From DAOPYE01 sp035352715 (GTDB lineage: Bacteria > Acidobacteriota > Holophagae > Holophagales > Holophagaceae): a DNA stretch of 16,958 nucleotides. The notes beneath the pieces are model-generated. The model ran no database searches. It was not told where the DNA came from and saw only the letters and a program-made list of their open reading frames with translations. The translations under genes and the position numbers were made by a program. The stretch is taken from positions 1-16,958 of the forward strand of contig DAOPYE010000057.1 of assembly GCA_035352715.1 (NCBI GenBank), given 5' to 3'. Every line of letters starts with the position of its first letter. Position 1 is the stretch's first letter. Below, one piece after another: positions 14,825 to 16,958 of this stretch.

Positions 14825-16957
14825 CTATGGCCTTGAAACCACGCTCAGGGCTTTGCGCGTGGCTTCCAGCAGGGCCTCGGGCCCCACGGGGTGTCCGGTG
14901 GCCTGCTTCATCCACAGATCCGGCGTCAGGCGGCCCAGTGTCGCCATGCGTTCGAAGGTCTCGCCCAGCTTGCCCGTGCGCTCGATCTGGTCCTCGATCT
15001 GGAAGGCGATCATGTGCCCAATGGCGTAGTCGGGCAGGTATAGGAAGCTGTGGATCATGTGGCTGTAGATGCCCAGCAGCACACAGTCCTTTTGCCCGAG
15101 CACGGGGGCGTAATAGCGGTTCCAGACGGCTTTCGAGATCTCCAACGTGGCTGCTTTCAGTTGTTCCGGCGTGGCGTTGGGGTGGGCGTACATCCAGTGC
15201 CACACCTCCGTATCCACCCGTCCCACGCCGGCGATTTCGAACACGGCCCAGAAATCATTCAGCGCTTTCTCCGCCTTGGCTTGGGCCTGAGCCTGGGCAT
15301 TGGTCTCGGCCTGTCCCAGCAGCTTGAGGTCCTGCGCCTGGAAGACGAAGGCCAGGGCTTCGGTGAAGGCGGTGTTGGGCACGCCGTTCAGCAGCCAGTG
15401 ATCCACGCGGTTGAGCGAGAACGTCTGTTCGACGTTGTGGCCGTTCTCATGCACGGCGATGTTGAAGCCCTTGTAATCCATGCCGTCCTGCCCGACGCGG
15501 GTGCGAAGGCGGGCGTTGTCGCCCCGGCGCAGCGCGCCCATGGCGTGTCCGCTGCCGCGCGCGGGATCCACTTCGATGCGGCTGGCCAGCCAGGTCGCGC
15601 GCTCCGGCGAAAAGCCGAGCTTCACCAGCAGATTGGGCATGTCCTTCTTGTAGGCTTCGGCGCTGGGATAGCGCTGGCGCGTCAGCGTGTCGAGCTTGGC
15701 TTCATCCAGTTGGCCGCCGGGCCGAAAGCCGTTGAACCAGATATCGAAGGGCTCCAGCTTGCGCCCCAGGCGGTGTTCGATGAGCTTGGCCACCTGGGGG
15801 ACCAGCGGACTGGATAGCACCTGGTCCAGCATGGCCATCACGCGGGCTTCGGGGATCTGACGGCCCTCGTTGAAGCTGCGGGCCATGTGGGTCGGTGCCG
15901 AGGGCGCATAGGGATCCGCCTTGCGGACCGCCTTGAAGTCCTCCAGCAGCACCCGATAGCGCGTGTTCGGCTCGGGATCCGCGGATACGGGTGCGTTCCT
16001 GGGCGCGCCATCGTGGATGGGCGATGATTGGACAGTATTTGTCCAAGGGTTCCAGTCCACGGCGGGATTGTCGATGACGCAGGCCGGGATGGTCTGGTCC
16101 ACGATGCGCTCCATCACCTTCTGGATGGCCCGCTGACGGGCGATGCCCCCGGGCTTGGCGTACTGGCTCTTCAGCTCGTCTCGCAGATTCCAATGCGAAA
16201 GCAGGCGCAGCTTTTCCGGGAACAGCCGCTGCCCTTTCTTATCCAGCACGTGGGCCATCCAGACGTTGTAGGACGCGATGTAGCGCTCGGCCTTTCCCGT
16301 GGCTTCGGCGATGCACTGGTTCACGTCCGCGGGGATCCGCTTGGCGAAGAGATCCACCAGGCGGGCTTCGGCCCACTGGCGGCGCGTCCAGTGATCGCCT
16401 TCCTTCAGGCGCTCGTCCAGGGTGCTCATGGGGAAGTTCAGCAGCACCACGAAGGCCAGCTTGTTGGTGAATGCGTCATCCGTGAAGTGGGCGGCCGGAT
16501 CGTAGCCCGAAAGAATCTCGTCGATGGGCTGGAGAGGGCCCAGATCCAGATCGGTGTGCCAGCGGAAGTCGCGGCTGATTTCCAGGGTGTGCCCGGTGTA
16601 GCTCTCCAGCGTGAATTCCAGCCGCTGGAAGAGGGCGTCGAGCGCGGCTTGGCTTCCGGCGAACTGTTCGAGGACGAAGGCTTCGAAGGTCGCTGGATCC
16701 CCGTCTTCGCTGCGCCAGAGGGATTGGACCTGTTTCAATCCGCGTTGGATGCGGGCTCGCTGGGCCGTGCCATGTTTCGCCACTAGGGCGTCTTCCGCCT
16801 TTTGGAGGCTCACGGTCGGCAGCGCCCCGGGGGTTGATGGGGGGGCCGATGGGGATGTGGAGGCGGAAGGGGACTGCGTGTGCGCCATGACGCCTGGAAC
16901 AGTGGAAAGCAGGACCAGCGGGAGCGCGGCTTTGCGGACGGACATGGGATACGACAT
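14825..16957 (-). CDS. secreted HExxH zinc metallopeptidase, M3-like (gluzincin type)
   Basis: A protein of up to 710 residues that reaches the right edge of the window. The N-terminus (SVRKAALPLVLLSTVPGVMA) is a Sec signal peptide, followed by a Ser/Thr/Pro-rich linker (about 27-47). The catalytic motif is AVHENGHNVEQ with His503, Glu504 and His507. A probable third zinc ligand is Glu533 in TAFTEALAF, 30 residues after the first His, close to the spacing in M3 oligopeptidases. A later FLYLPDYAIGHMIAFQI segment (638-654) fits the Tyr-rich substrate-binding helix of that fold. The role would be hydrolysis of peptides in the periplasm or outside. An Ala/Gln-rich AQAQAQAKAEKA stretch lies at about 555-566. 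Start: ATG 16957 is used, but ATG 16945 also fits the signal peptide; neither shows a ribosome site within the window, so the true 5' end could lie beyond it. The 3' end is complete. It converges on the hydrolase gene with a 72-bp gap. Confidence 0.82.
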   Translation of the reverse strand: MSYPMSVRKAALPLVLLSTVPGVMAHTQSPSASTSPSAPPSTPGALPTVSLQKAEDALVAKHGTAQRARIQRGLKQVQSLWRSEDGDPATFEAFVLEQFAGSQAALDALFQRLEFTLESYTGHTLEISRDFRWHTDLDLGPLQPIDEILSGYDPAAHFTDDAFTNKLAFVVLLNFPMSTLDERLKEGDHWTRRQWAEARLVDLFAKRIPADVNQCIAEATGKAERYIASYNVWMAHVLDKKGQRLFPEKLRLLSHWNLRDELKSQYAKPGGIARQRAIQKVMERIVDQTIPACVIDNPAVDWNPWTNTVQSSPIHDGAPRNAPVSADPEPNTRYRVLLEDFKAVRKADPYAPSAPTHMARSFNEGRQIPEARVMAMLDQVLSSPLVPQVAKLIEHRLGRKLEPFDIWFNGFRPGGQLDEAKLDTLTRQRYPSAEAYKKDMPNLLVKLGFSPERATWLASRIEVDPARGSGHAMGALRRGDNARLRTRVGQDGMDYKGFNIAVHENGHNVEQTFSLNRVDHWLLNGVPNTAFTEALAFVFQAQDLKLLGQAETNAQAQAQAKAEKALNDFWAVFEIAGVGRVDTEVWHWMYAHPNATPEQLKAATLEISKAVWNRYYAPVLGQKDCVLLGIYSHMIHSFLYLPDYAIGHMIAFQIEDQIERTGKLGETFERMATLGRLTPDLWMKQATGHPVGPEALLEATRKALSVVSRP

Positions 16958-16958
16958 G

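Overview
The window comes from a GC-rich, Gram-negative-type bacterium. The content (a PATAN/DUF4388 protein, several lipoproteins with low-complexity tethers, a CHASE hybrid histidine kinase, a secreted zinc peptidase) fits Acidobacteriota of the Holophaga/Geothrix kind best. That placement is inference from gene style; no rRNA or marker phylogeny is available, and a myxobacterial or other deltaproteobacterial-type source is not excluded. I see no insertion sequence, CRISPR array, tRNA, rRNA or phage gene.

Left part (1-5028). The 5' end of a riboflavin gene (ribB or ribBA, minus strand) runs off the left edge. Divergent from it is a co-directional run on the plus strand: a PATAN/DUF4388 protein, a beta-propeller-like lipoprotein, an FtsX-type permease whose start lies 2 nt after the lipoprotein stop, and a malic enzyme. 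Gaps are 48, 2 and 28 nt, so this is probably one transcription unit. No ftsE is present.

Middle part (5029-9739). A small, unrecognised exported protein with an AT-richer leader meets a minus-strand group tail to tail, with only 4 nt between the stop codons and a perfect inverted repeat across them. The minus-strand group, in transcription order, is a CHASE-PAS hybrid histidine kinase, a zinc-ribbon/Tudor-like protein and a DEDDh 3'-5' exonuclease.

Right part (9740-16958). Divergent from the kinase lies a two-gene lipoprotein operon: an Asp-box (BNR) beta-propeller of 822 residues and a multidomain putative glycoside hydrolase of 835 residues. The hydrolase carries a CBM4/9-like module and a golvesin-C-like module that appear to be inserted into its own C-terminal beta-sandwich. 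A secreted HExxH metallopeptidase (minus strand) converges on this operon and reaches the right edge.

The strongest candidate for something undescribed is the divergent locus 6972-14752. A CHASE sensor kinase faces two tethered, probably surface-exposed carbohydrate-active lipoproteins across a 200-bp region that contains palindromes and a hairpin. The working hypothesis, which is inference, is a sensed and regulated surface-polysaccharide processing module.
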